Part shown: in pieces, positions 1 through 8,644 of the stretch
How positions within the stretch are numbered: position 1 is the stretch's first letter
Layout: every line of letters begins with the position of its first letter
Source of the DNA: Sphingobium sp. CAP-1
GTDB taxonomy: Bacteria > Pseudomonadota > Alphaproteobacteria > Sphingomonadales > Sphingomonadaceae
Assembly: GCF_009720145.1 (NCBI RefSeq)
Contig: NZ_CP046253.1
Coordinates: 124,001 to 188,000, forward strand
Direction: 5' to 3'
DNA: 64,000 bases
Made by a program: the position numbers and the translations under genes
The notes under the pieces: model-generated
What the model saw: only the letters and a program-made list of their open reading frames with translations
Databases searched by the model: none
What the model was told of the DNA's origin: nothing

Positions 1-1826
1 CATTGCGGCATACGTGGCCCGAACGCCTCGGAAAAGGAGCTGTTGCCGTCCATGCTGTTGCCCGGCCACCGGGAGCGCGGACCGCTGCCTTCCGGCGTGG
101 TCAGATAGGGAAAGCCGTGCCAGACTAGCTGGTTCACACCGCCTGCATAGGCCTTGTAGACCCAGTTTAGATTGGAATTATTGCCTGCCCGGCCATTGGG
201 CGCACCCGTGCCCTGCGCAACGGTAAAGGGCTTGCCGCCAACGGTCGTCGCCCAGACGCCGGCGTCAATCGGACAGCATTCGGTCGACAACGGTACCTCA
301 TGCGCGCGAATCTGCGCGCCAACGCCGACGATTTTCCAGAATTGAGGATTGTTGAGGAAGTTGCGGTTCTCGCCTTCGGGAATGTCGGCCAGCGCGGCAA
401 GATCGCCCATCTCCATTGGCCCGCCTTCGATTTGAAGGCGCGTATGCATCCCCAGGCTGTTCGCCCATGCCTTGTAAGGGCGCATATGGTTGTCGCCATA
501 GAGGTCTGACCAGGTTTGCCGATAATCCTCGCGCAGGCGCTCGCCCACATCGGGAAAGTCGAAAGCGCCCAAGCGCGCGCCGACACCAGCATTGGCCAGG
601 ACGGGTAAGGCGCGGGTGATCGGATATCCGCGCCGCCGGGCGAACTCGCGCGCGAAGCTCCAGGTCCATTTCAGACCCTCTTCCGGTTCATAGCTGTCCT
701 CGAACAAGGCGCTGCCTGCGGAGTTGCGGATCAGTGCGCGCAGTCGAGGCGTGAGGACCGATCGGTCGTAGAAGTCCGCCACGGCACGCGCGCCAGCCTT
801 GCCGATATGATCGATCACGTAATTGGGCGTTGTCGCACTCATTTGGTCGAGCTTCTGGCCGTCCGCCGTCTGGTAGAAGGCGATCAGATACCAGGGCGCT
901 TTGCCCCCTGGCGCTGTCCATTTCAGCGTGCCGTCCTTTCTGGCCCGCCGGGTCAGATTCTTGACCGAAGCAGGGTCCAGCGTTCGCTTGCCACGGGTGA
1001 TCGGGCATTCGGAGGACAGGCACTGGGCGGCGAGTACCGCTACTAGCGTGCGCTTCGCCTCATCTACGACCGGGCTGTCGATCGAATGACCATGGGCAGC
1101 AGGAGCAGCAAGAACGACTGTCGCGCCGCATTGCCCGGACTGCGGCCCGGTAAGCGCGGAAATGGCCGCGCGATCAGCGTCATCGCCTTCACCAATGGTG
1201 ATCATATCGCCGATGGCCAGGCCAGCAATCGACTGGACATTCACCCTTCGCTCTCCAGCCTGCATCGGCGCGCAAAGGACCGACTTGACGGACGGCACAG
1301 CTCCTTGGGGAAGAGGCAGTGCGGTGGCCCAACTCGCCCCCGGTGCCATTTGTGCGTAGCCGGCGACAAGCCTTTGCTGCGCGGCCGGATCATTCAGCGC
1401 GTTGACGCTGGGCAAGGCGGTGGGCCATAGCGGCCCGACCATCATATCGACCCGCAGGTTTCGCTCGCGCGCCTTTTCGAATATTGTTTCCAGCGTTGCG
1501 GTCCAGCGCGGCGTACCAAAGCCATGTTCCCGGAGAAAGGCGGCATCGTGCCCAATATCCCCAGGCACTGGCATGGCTGCGACCTCGACGCCGCCAGCGC
1601 CTGCGTCTGCCATCTGATCCAGTTCCCGCCGCAATTCATCGGGATCGACTGCGGCGAGGGGAAGCCACCATCTATAGATGGGTCGAACTGAAGCTGGTGG
1701 ATCGCGAAACGTCTTGGCTGTGAGTGCCAGTTTGTTTTCAGGTCCGGCAACCCGGTCCGTTGCGCAACCGGTCAACATGGCAAGGCATGTCAATGCTACT
1801 GATCTGAAAAGACGATGGCGGGTCAT
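1..1826 (-). CDS. GH106-like alpha-L-rhamnosidase lipoprotein, 3' end beyond window
   Basis: One frame stays open from an ATG at 1826 to the window edge (608 codons) with no stop, so the gene continues to the left. The N-terminus is a lipoprotein signal with lipobox LTGC (Cys21), placing the protein on a membrane facing the periplasm or the cell surface. Family features are the early block RPIYRWWLPLAAVDPDELRR followed by MADAGAGGVEV, and later FEDSYEPEEGLKWTWSFARE followed by ARRRGYPI, the layout of GH106 rhamnosidases and related large glycosidases. GH106 enzymes remove terminal alpha-L-rhamnose from plant glycans and glycosides. The gene follows the TonB-dependent receptor on the same strand and probably belongs to the same uptake locus. 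The family call is good; the substrate is inferred. Confidence 0.82.
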   Translation of the reverse strand, partial: MTRHRLFRSVALTCLAMLTGCATDRVAGPENKLALTAKTFRDPPASVRPIYRWWLPLAAVDPDELRRELDQMADAGAGGVEVAAMPVPGDIGHDAAFLREHGFGTPRWTATLETIFEKARERNLRVDMMVGPLWPTALPSVNALNDPAAQQRLVAGYAQMAPGASWATALPLPQGAVPSVKSVLCAPMQAGERRVNVQSIAGLAIGDMITIGEGDDADRAAISALTGPQSGQCGATVVLAAPAAHGHSIDSPVVDEAKRTLVAVLAAQCLSSECPITRGKRTLDPASVKNLTRRARKDGTLKWTAPGGKAPWYLIAFYQTADGQKLDQMSATTPNYVIDHIGKAGARAVADFYDRSVLTPRLRALIRNSAGSALFEDSYEPEEGLKWTWSFAREFARRRGYPITRALPVLANAGVGARLGAFDFPDVGERLREDYRQTWSDLYGDNHMRPYKAWANSLGMHTRLQIEGGPMEMGDLAALADIPEGENRNFLNNPQFWKIVGVGAQIRAHEVPLSTECCPIDAGVWATTVGGKPFTVAQGTGAPNGRAGNNSNLNWVYKAYAGGVNQLVWHGFPYLTTPEGSGPRSRWPGNSMDGNSSFSEAFGPRMPQ

Positions 1827-1986
1827 AAATTTCTTACGTATCAGGTTCTTAATGCCTTTTCACGCCCTCGCATTGAAACAGCACTTATCCAGCATCGGGT
1901 AACTGATATGCGATGCCGAGTCCATCATGCAGGTCAGCCGTGACAAAGGGAATTTGACGAATTTTAATGCGTGCTTTCCAACAATG

Positions 1987-2014
1987 ACGCTGCCGGACAT
2001 ATGTCCGGCAGCGT
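1987..2014 (-). terminator. 28-bp perfect palindrome after the TonB receptor gene
   Basis: The arm ACGCTGCCGGACAT at 1987-2000 is followed directly by its exact reverse complement at 2001-2014. It lies 25 bases beyond the receptor stop codon and upstream of the rhamnosidase-like gene. RNA from it would form a very stable hairpin, but no T-run follows on the minus strand. It could therefore be an attenuator or mRNA-stabilising element that lowers expression of the downstream gene, or a protein-binding palindrome. Nothing else was recognised in the 1827-2038 gap. Confidence 0.5.
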
Positions 2015-2038
2015 AAATCATCAGGATAGCGCGCTGCG

Positions 2039-4540
2039 TTACCAGTTATATTTTAGCGTTGCCCCAAATTCGCGCGGTGCCGTCAGAAGGACGGAGCGAT
2101 AACCGGAATCATAGGTATTAACCAGCAGGTTGCCCTGAGAAATCTCCACCACCCGCTTTTGATTGAGGAGGTTGCGCACATAGCCGTTCACCTCCCAGCG
2201 CTTCTCGTTGCCACGCACACCAATATAGGCGTTGATGTTGGTGCGTGATGGGAAACGCGTATTTGTCACGTCCGTAACCGGCGGACGGTAGCTTATCAGG
2301 CCGGAGATGAACGGTGTAACAGTTTCCAGCGGGAAACGAACTTCCGTGTTTGCGGTGGCATTAAAGTCGGGCGTGTTCGCCAGACGGCCATTGGTGATGC
2401 AGTAGCTGACGTTCCCCGTGCCGGTAATATGTGGAGTGCCGGTCGCATCGGGTCGTCCATCGCCATTGAAGTCATTGCATGGCACCCTCGCTCCGTTGTA
2501 ACGGGCCTTTGAATAGGACAGTTGAGCGGAAAAGTCCCAGTTGCTCGTAGGCCGCGTATCGACCGTCCACTCCACACCCTTGACCGTCGCGTCGCCATTA
2601 TAGTTGATGTCGAAGGTGCCGTTTGTTGCTGGTACGTCAGTCGCGTTGTTGACGGGCAGTGATCCTGCTCCACCGCAAGTATTGTTGACATCATTGGCGC
2701 AGTTATAGGCGATCGACGTGAAGCGCGACAAATATCCATCAAACTTCTGATAAAAAGCCGCGAGTGTGAAATTTACACGGCGATTGAAGCTCGATCCTTT
2801 GACGCCAATCTCAAATGAGTCGGATTTTTCAGGATTTGTGCGGATCAAATCGTTGGATATTCCGGCCGGCGCTCCGACACCCGAACTGCCCTGACGGTAA
2901 GAATGGCCGTAGGAGGCATAGGCGCTGAACTCAGGCGTGATCTTGTAGCTGATGGTTGCACCACCTGTAAGCGCTTCATTATCGTTGCGCTGCAACTCCG
3001 GCGGTATGCCGACAATGTTCTGGCTAAACGGTCCGACCGGAATGACGAGATAGGTTCCACCTCCAGCCGGAACCACCACTTGTCCGCCTGACGAACTGGC
3101 GACGATATCGGCGCGCTGTTTACCCCGGAAAAGCGTGTATCGCAGGCCACCTGTAACAGAGAGCCGCTCTGATCGGTAACCCAGATTTCCGCTGAACGAA
3201 CTGGTTTCACTGTTCACCGGTACGGTGATTTGTACCTTGCTCGGCAGGAAAAGCCCAGCAGACAGGGGAGCGGCTGCCCCATAGGATGTGCCGTCCTGGC
3301 TAATTTCGGTGGTGCCTGTACGCTTCGTGTAGAAGGCGCCTACCCCCCAGGTGAAGCCGAGAGGGTTGTTCGACGCCAGACGCAACTCGGCTGAGTCGAC
3401 CTTGTTTGGAATGACGCCGAACGATGGCGAGTTGGAATCGAGCAGGGCGTTGCCGAAGTCGGTATCTCGCTCCTGCGTCAGCCGCGCATATTGATGCGAG
3501 CCGACAAAGGACAATGTGGCACCGCCGAGGTTCCAGTCCGTCGTTAGATTGATGAAGTGGAAGTTGTTCTGAAAACGGTTTCGCCCTTGGGCAACCCCCT
3601 CATAATCCTCAAGACCGAGTGCCGGACCGGACCGGCGCGTGTCGCCAGATGGCACCAGCACGACAACCGGTCCCACCCCCGCTATGGTTGCGACGGTGAA
3701 GGGTGCGACGCTGTTGGGCGCATTGCCCGTACCAAAAACCTGCTGGTTCGTCCTGTTGTCGGCATGAAGATATTGATAGGTCAAATAGGCCGTGAAATCT
3801 GGGGATGGCTGCCAGCCGAGTGTGAAACGCGCGCTTTCGGTGCGGCTGCGCGAACGTTCGTCACGCGTGATGTTATAGACGTTGTTCCCGCGATTGCCAT
3901 CGACTAGCGCGGCCACCCGGATTGCAAGCGTATCGGAAAAGGGCAGGGACACACCGCCCTGAACATTATAGCCACTGCGGTTTGTCACGCTCGACTGTGC
4001 ATAGCCGGTGATTTCGGAAAAGCTGGGCCGCGCCGTAGTGATAGTGATGGCACCCGCCGGTGCTGAGAGTCCCCGCAAAAGCCCCTGCGCACCACGCAGA
4101 ACTTCGATCTGCTGTATGTCGTACATCGCCGTATACGCATATTGCGGATCTACAGGCGCCTCGTTCATATAAACCTGAACAGACGGTCCCGTGCCCTGAT
4201 CCGGGTCGAACGTGATGCCGCGCAATGTTGTCGTGTTATTGCGTCCGTTGGTGTTTGTCAGTTCGAGGCCGGGTGCGAGCCTGGAAATATCCTTGATATC
4301 GAACAGGTTGTACTTGAGCAACTGCTCGCCGGTAGCGACATTGACCGACATCGGCACGTCGCGCAGCGTCTGGGTCGTGCGCGCAGCGGTCACCACGATG
4401 TCCAGCGATTGCGCATCTGTCTGTGTCGCAGCGGCGTTCTGCGGTACCTGCTGACCATGTGCATTTGAACTTACGCTCAGTAACGACACGCCTGCGAGCA
4501 GCCAGCCGTTCAAGCGCCACGGCTCCGAAATTCTCATCAT
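2039..4540 (-). CDS. TonB-dependent outer-membrane receptor
   Basis: This is an outer-membrane active-transport porin of about 833 residues. A signal peptide ends at AHGQQ. The plug domain starts with a TonB-box-like stretch (LDIVVTAARTTQ) and contains RDVPMSVNVATGEQL and IEVLRGAQGLLRG. A long beta-barrel ends in FGATLKYNW with a terminal aromatic residue. An ATG lies 12 bases further upstream, but the ribosome site GGGGAGG falls inside that extension and directly before the ATGATG at 4540, so the later start is preferred. It neighbours five exo-glycosidases, so it probably imports an oligosaccharide or glycoside. No SusD-like partner is present, as is usual in sphingomonads. A shared 25-bp split motif lies about 95-120 bases upstream. 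Confidence 0.9.
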   Translation of the reverse strand: MMRISEPWRLNGWLLAGVSLLSVSSNAHGQQVPQNAAATQTDAQSLDIVVTAARTTQTLRDVPMSVNVATGEQLLKYNLFDIKDISRLAPGLELTNTNGRNNTTTLRGITFDPDQGTGPSVQVYMNEAPVDPQYAYTAMYDIQQIEVLRGAQGLLRGLSAPAGAITITTARPSFSEITGYAQSSVTNRSGYNVQGGVSLPFSDTLAIRVAALVDGNRGNNVYNITRDERSRSRTESARFTLGWQPSPDFTAYLTYQYLHADNRTNQQVFGTGNAPNSVAPFTVATIAGVGPVVVLVPSGDTRRSGPALGLEDYEGVAQGRNRFQNNFHFINLTTDWNLGGATLSFVGSHQYARLTQERDTDFGNALLDSNSPSFGVIPNKVDSAELRLASNNPLGFTWGVGAFYTKRTGTTEISQDGTSYGAAAPLSAGLFLPSKVQITVPVNSETSSFSGNLGYRSERLSVTGGLRYTLFRGKQRADIVASSSGGQVVVPAGGGTYLVIPVGPFSQNIVGIPPELQRNDNEALTGGATISYKITPEFSAYASYGHSYRQGSSGVGAPAGISNDLIRTNPEKSDSFEIGVKGSSFNRRVNFTLAAFYQKFDGYLSRFTSIAYNCANDVNNTCGGAGSLPVNNATDVPATNGTFDINYNGDATVKGVEWTVDTRPTSNWDFSAQLSYSKARYNGARVPCNDFNGDGRPDATGTPHITGTGNVSYCITNGRLANTPDFNATANTEVRFPLETVTPFISGLISYRPPVTDVTNTRFPSRTNINAYIGVRGNEKRWEVNGYVRNLLNQKRVVEISQGNLLVNTYDSGYRSVLLTAPREFGATLKYNW

Positions 4541-4633
4541 TATCCTCCCCATTATAACGGATTTGCAAATGCGACTTCATCGGCCTGTCACCGACTTCCC
4601 TGTCGCCAAGGCACTCTTGATCCATGGTTGGTT

Positions 4634-4658
4634 AAAATGCAACGGTTATGTTTACTTA
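4634..4658. promoter_or_regulatory. Candidate operator, copy 1 of a shared split motif
   Basis: AAAATGCAACG, four variable bases, then TGTTTACTTA. The same two blocks with the same 4-base gap recur at 6137-6161. This copy lies upstream of the minus-strand receptor and about 340 bases before the tetR start. The rest of the 4541-4996 gap holds only a weak inverted repeat at 4896-4908 and no recognisable gene. Confidence 0.5.
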
Positions 4659-4895
4659 TTCGACTTGGAGGCTGTTTGGAAATCTGGCGGAAACCCGATG
4701 TGCTGCTCAGCGGCAGTATCATTTGGATGGCCGGGGGCGGGTCCGGCATGGGCTCTTCCGCGCAAATTCCAAGCGCCCATATTTCGGCGCCCCATGGTGC
4801 GAGGAGCGGGCTGGGGAGGCAAAATGACTTCGGATTTGTTGGATGTGCAATGTGACGCTCGGAACGTGATTGTGAACTTGACCGGTGATTTCGAC

Positions 4896-4908
4896 ACGGT
4901 GAAACCGT
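4896..4908. promoter_or_regulatory. Short inverted repeat upstream of tetR
   Basis: ACGGT-GAA-ACCGT forms a perfect 5-bp inverted repeat about 90 bases before the TetR start. TetR proteins often bind palindromes near their own gene, so it could be an autoregulatory site. It is short enough to occur by chance. Confidence 0.25.
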
Positions 4909-4996
4909 TACGCCAGGTCAAGTCGAGCAACTGTCCTTCACTTTTAAGAGGGCGAGCGGCTTGCACAGGCTCTGCGCCTTAAGGGGTTGACTGCGG

Positions 4997-5710
4997 ATGG
5001 AAAGCTGTGACTTTGGGATGATGAACAGGCGTGGCGGTGAACGATCGGCGAAGGGCAAGGTGGCGGGAGCGAATCCACCCGTTGCGGAACGGCGGCGTCT
5101 TGGGAGGCCGCCCAACAAGCAGTCGGGCGAGATTGAACGCAGCATCCTCCTCGCCGCCAAGACCCTGTTTCTCTCGATCGGATATGAGGGCGCGTCCATG
5201 GAGGCTGTCGCGTCGGCCGCGGCGGTGTCGAAGCGCACGCTGTACCAGCGCCATTCGACCAAGGAAGAACTGATGCAGGCCGTGGTCGAGGATCGCGTTC
5301 GTACATGGGCGGACGATGCAACCGCCCGCAACAGCGACCTGCCCGATGCATTCCGCGAGCGCATGATATGCCATGCCAAAACAATGATGCATTCGCTTGG
5401 CGATCCGGAGGTGCGGCAGTTCGACCGGCTGATCCTCCAGACCGCTGCCCAATTTCCGGGAATCGCTCTTACTTTCTACAATATTGGCTACAGCTACGAG
5501 TTGCAGTTTCTGACCGACGAGATCATCAGGGGCACGCGTGACGAGCCGCCGCCGGCACGACGGCCGAAACTGATCGCCCAGCAACTGTGCAGCATGATTT
5601 TGGGGTGGAGGAGGACCGAGGAGACGGTTCGCGAGATTGATCCTGATGAAGCTGCTCAATTCGCGGTGGAAGCGGTCAATGTGCTTTTCAAAGGCCGGGA
5701 CAACTGGTGA
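4997..5710 (+). CDS. TetR/AcrR-family transcriptional regulator
   Basis: This 237-residue protein has an N-terminal helix-turn-helix of TetR type: RSILLAAKTLFLSIGYEGAS, then MEAVASAAAVSKRTLYQRHS, where Ser-Lys-Arg-Thr-Leu-Tyr is the recognition helix. The remainder is an alpha-helical ligand-binding region. A basic, Pro-rich stretch of about 35 residues precedes the HTH; internal ATGs at 5018 and 5021 could be the true start. The gene sits between the receptor (divergent) and the GH3-led operon (same direction), so it may control one or both by sensing a glycan-derived or aromatic molecule. A strong bidirectional terminator follows. The specific ligand cannot be read from sequence. Confidence 0.88.
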   Translation: MESCDFGMMNRRGGERSAKGKVAGANPPVAERRRLGRPPNKQSGEIERSILLAAKTLFLSIGYEGASMEAVASAAAVSKRTLYQRHSTKEELMQAVVEDRVRTWADDATARNSDLPDAFRERMICHAKTMMHSLGDPEVRQFDRLILQTAAQFPGIALTFYNIGYSYELQFLTDEIIRGTRDEPPPARRPKLIAQQLCSMILGWRRTEETVREIDPDEAAQFAVEAVNVLFKGRDNW

Positions 5711-5728
5711 TCTGATTGCCGCTTGACG

Positions 5729-5764
5729 AAAAGGCCGTGCGGATGCGCATCCGAACGGCCTTTT
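5729..5764. terminator. Bidirectional intrinsic terminator
   Basis: The stem AAAAGGCCGT / ACGGCCTTTT (5729-5738 with 5755-5764) encloses an inner stem CGGATG/CATCCG. A-run and T-run flank the two sides. It lies between the convergent ends of tetR and the 96-residue secreted protein gene, so it can end transcription from both sides. Confidence 0.85.
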
Positions 5765-5797
5765 CGATTATGTCTACGCGTTGTGACCGCCGCGGGA

Positions 5798-6088
5798 TTA
5801 TTTGGGCGGCTTCACCTTGGCGAGGTCCGCGTCGATCGCCGCAAGAACCTTATCAGTGATCGCATCCGGCGAATATTGCTGAATGTCCTTCAATGTCATT
5901 GCACGCGCCATGTCGACCTGATCGTTGCCCGTCATGCCGGGGACATGCTTCTCCAGGATCGCCTTCGTCTCTGGATTGTCGAGCAGCGCTCCGATTTCCG
6001 TCGTTGCGGTAGAATAGGGGGCTGCCTGCGCGAAGGCGGTGGCGGGGGCCATTGCCAGCATGGCGGCGATGAGGATCATCTTCTTCAT
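5798..6088 (-). CDS. Small secreted protein of unknown function
   Basis: The 96-residue product has a clear Sec signal (MKKMILIAAMLAMAPATAFA, cleavage near AQA). The mature part of about 75 residues contains TEIGALLDNPETKAILEKHV and MARAMTLKDIQQYSPDAI. A similar module appears, in my recollection, as a C-terminal domain of some proteobacterial esterases and glycosidases. Here it stands alone. The gene lies inside the carbohydrate locus, divergent from the first GH3, and shares the 6089-6200 promoter region containing the split motif. It probably acts in the periplasm; no enzymatic residues are evident. A GGAAC-type ribosome site precedes ATG. Confidence 0.75.
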   Translation of the reverse strand: MKKMILIAAMLAMAPATAFAQAAPYSTATTEIGALLDNPETKAILEKHVPGMTGNDQVDMARAMTLKDIQQYSPDAITDKVLAAIDADLAKVKPPK

Positions 6089-6136
6089 TATCGTTCCTTT
6101 CAGCTCTCGGATGCACGTCTTTAAGCCATCTCATAA

Positions 6137-6161
6137 AAAATGCAACGCACCTGTTTACTTA
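6137..6161. promoter_or_regulatory. Candidate operator, copy 2 of the shared split motif
   Basis: AAAATGCAACG, CACC, then TGTTTACTTA. Both conserved blocks match the copy at 4634-4658 exactly, with the same spacing. It lies about 50 bases upstream of the GH3 start and of the divergent small secreted protein. The orientation relative to the adjacent operons differs between the copies, which favours a protein-binding site over a core promoter. Confidence 0.5.
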
Positions 6162-6200
6162 ATTGGGGTTATGCGAGTATGCCTTTCGCGCTGCTGAACG

Positions 6201-8573
6201 ATGGAGAGGGCATTGAGAGATTTTACCGTATCCCGGCGGGCCTTTGTGGCCTCCGCCATCGTTGCGCTGCCGGCGGTGTCCCAGGCTGCGCAGGGCGCGC
6301 GCGATCTGTATCGCGACGCCCGAGCGCCGGTCGCGGATCGCGTGAAGGATCTGCTCGCCCGAATGACGCTTGATGAGAAGGTGGCGCAAATGCGCACCCT
6401 CTGGATGGATAAGGCCAGGATCGTCGAAGGCACTCACTTCTCTCCCGCAAAGGCCGCGACGGAACTGGCGAACGGCATAGGCCAACTCTCCCTGCCCAAT
6501 GACCTTGCCGGAACGTCGTTCCTGACGAAGGAATATTTCCGAGATCCTGCTGACGGCGTAGCCTTCATCAACGCTGTGCAGCGCCATCTGGTGGAGAATA
6601 CGCGCCTCGGTATCCCTGCCCTTTTCAACGAGGAGACGGCGCATGGCGCGAAGGTGCGTGGCGCAACCATATTTCCTAATCCGCTGGGTCTTGGCAGCAC
6701 ATGGGATACTGAACTGATCGAGCAGGTGTTCAGCGTAGCGGGCCGCGAAGCCCGTCTGCGTGGTGCGACGGTGGGGTTGAGCCCCGTACTCGATCTGGCA
6801 CGCGACCCGCGCTATGGCCGTGTCGAGGAATTTTTTGGCGAAGATCCTTATTTGGTGGCGCAGATGGGCATTGCCTCGGTCCGCGGACAGCAAGGCCCAA
6901 GACCGCTGGGCCGCGACAAGGTGTTCGCCTGTCTCAAGCATTTCGTTCATGGCACGCCGCTGGGCGGACTGAATACCGCGCCTGCGGAATTTACTGACCG
7001 GACGCTGCGCGAAGCCTATCTGATCCCGTTCGAACGGGTGATCAAGATGACCGCCCCGGCCGTCATCATGCCATCCTATAATGAGGTGAACGGCATTCCG
7101 TCTCACGCCAGCGTCGAACTGCTTCAGCGCACCGGGCGTGACCGATTGGGGTTCAAGGGCGCCTATTTCAGCGATTTTGGCGGCATCACCAATCTGGTGA
7201 GCGAACATCATATGGCGGCCGACAATAAGGAAGCCGCGCTGCAGGGCATCACTGCCGGTGTCGATATGGAAATGCCCGACGGCGCGGCCTATAAGAATCT
7301 GCCCGAGCTGGTGAAGGCGGGCAAGGTGCCCGAATCTGCTATCGACATGGCGGTATCCCGCATATTGGCGCTGAAATTTGAGGCGGGGCTGTTCGAAAAT
7401 CCCTATACCGACGAGCGGCGGGCGATCCGTAACGTCAACATGCCGGCTGATATCGCCCTGGCACGCAAGGCTGCGCAAAAGTCGATCATCCTGCTGCAGA
7501 ATGACGGTGTCCTGCCGCTAGACCCTGCCAAGCCCATGAAGCTGGCGGTGATCGGCCCCAATGCGCAGGATCCGCTGTTCGGTGGCTATTCGGGCGAGAA
7601 TGCGAAGGCCGTCGGCGTGCTGGCGGGCGTCAAGGCTGCCGCTGGTCCCAATGTGCAGGTCAGCTACGCCGAAGGCGTGCGGATCATTAATGCGACGAAC
7701 AGCGGTCAGACTGCCACCAACATTATCAAGCCGGTCCCAGCCGGGGAAAATGATGCGCGGATTGCGGAAGCGGTCAGGGTGGCGGAGGCCGCCGACATCA
7801 TCCTGCTGGTCGTCGGCGACCGGCCGGAAATCACCCGCGAAATGATCGCCGCCATATATCCAGGGGATCGCCGGAATCTGAATCTCTATGGCGATCAGGA
7901 CAGACTGGTCGAGGCGATGATCGCGACGGGCAAACCGATTGTCTCGCTGTTGCTCAACGGCCGTCCCTTGACTGTCAACCGGCTGGCGGAAAAGGCCAAT
8001 GCGCTGCTGGAAGGCTGGTATCTGGGGCAGGAAGGCGGCAACGCCTTTGCCGACATATTGTTCGGCAAGGTCAATCCGGGTGGCAAGTTGACCGTCACCT
8101 TCCCGGCCAATCTGGGCGACCTGCCGGTTTATTATAACAAGCATCCATCGTCGCAGAACAAGCGTTATGTAGAAGGCAAGCCGACGCCGCTTTTCCCCTT
8201 TGGGTACGGCATCAGCTACACGACGTTCGACATCTCTGCGCCGCGTCTTGCCCAAGGGACGATCGGGCTGGACGGCACCGCCATAGTGGAGGTCGACATC
8301 ACCAACACTGGCGCGCGGGTGGGCGACGAGGTCGTGCAGATCTATGTGCGCGACGATGTCAGTTCTGCGCCGCGTCCGATACTCGAATTGCGCGGATTTC
8401 AGCGCGTGACCTTGAAGCCGGGCGAGAAGCGTACCCTTCGCTTCGAGCTGGAGCCCGATGCGTTCGCCTTCTGGAATATCGACATGCGATACGTCGTCGA
8501 GCCTGGAGACTTCACCATTTATGCCGGCCCGAACTCGGCATCGCTGAAGTCGGCCAAGCTGACGGTAGCCTGA
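6201..8573 (+). CDS. GH3 beta-glucosidase/beta-xylosidase, Tat-exported
   Basis: This 790-residue glycoside hydrolase family 3 enzyme follows the BglX layout: an N-terminal TIM barrel (VLDLARDPRYGRVEEFFGED, CLKHFVHGTP), the nucleophile region GAYFSDFGGI with catalytic Asp, a C-terminal alpha/beta sandwich, and a fibronectin-III-like end (VEVDITNTGARVGDEVVQIY). The N-terminus has a twin-arginine-like signal, SRRAFVASAIVALPAVSQAA. A TTG at 6213 with GGAGAGGG just before it may be the real start, because the ATG at 6201 lies in that ribosome site. It leads the operon GH3-GH39-GH2-ThuA-GH3. Family members release terminal beta-linked glucose or xylose; the exact sugar is not predictable. Confidence 0.92.
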   Translation: MERALRDFTVSRRAFVASAIVALPAVSQAAQGARDLYRDARAPVADRVKDLLARMTLDEKVAQMRTLWMDKARIVEGTHFSPAKAATELANGIGQLSLPNDLAGTSFLTKEYFRDPADGVAFINAVQRHLVENTRLGIPALFNEETAHGAKVRGATIFPNPLGLGSTWDTELIEQVFSVAGREARLRGATVGLSPVLDLARDPRYGRVEEFFGEDPYLVAQMGIASVRGQQGPRPLGRDKVFACLKHFVHGTPLGGLNTAPAEFTDRTLREAYLIPFERVIKMTAPAVIMPSYNEVNGIPSHASVELLQRTGRDRLGFKGAYFSDFGGITNLVSEHHMAADNKEAALQGITAGVDMEMPDGAAYKNLPELVKAGKVPESAIDMAVSRILALKFEAGLFENPYTDERRAIRNVNMPADIALARKAAQKSIILLQNDGVLPLDPAKPMKLAVIGPNAQDPLFGGYSGENAKAVGVLAGVKAAAGPNVQVSYAEGVRIINATNSGQTATNIIKPVPAGENDARIAEAVRVAEAADIILLVVGDRPEITREMIAAIYPGDRRNLNLYGDQDRLVEAMIATGKPIVSLLLNGRPLTVNRLAEKANALLEGWYLGQEGGNAFADILFGKVNPGGKLTVTFPANLGDLPVYYNKHPSSQNKRYVEGKPTPLFPFGYGISYTTFDISAPRLAQGTIGLDGTAIVEVDITNTGARVGDEVVQIYVRDDVSSAPRPILELRGFQRVTLKPGEKRTLRFELEPDAFAFWNIDMRYVVEPGDFTIYAGPNSASLKSAKLTVA

Positions 8574-8644
8574 CGACGCGCCAGGGCATTGGCCGCGTCG
8601 TTTGGCGACGCGAAAGTTAAACTGAGATCGTAGGAGCGGGAAAG

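Noticed and set aside
167..1750. Several short minus- and plus-strand frames at the left edge
   Set aside because: All overlap the single long frame of the rhamnosidase-like gene, which has no stop inside the window.
6159..7478. 439-codon minus-strand frame
   Set aside because: Antisense shadow of the first GH3.
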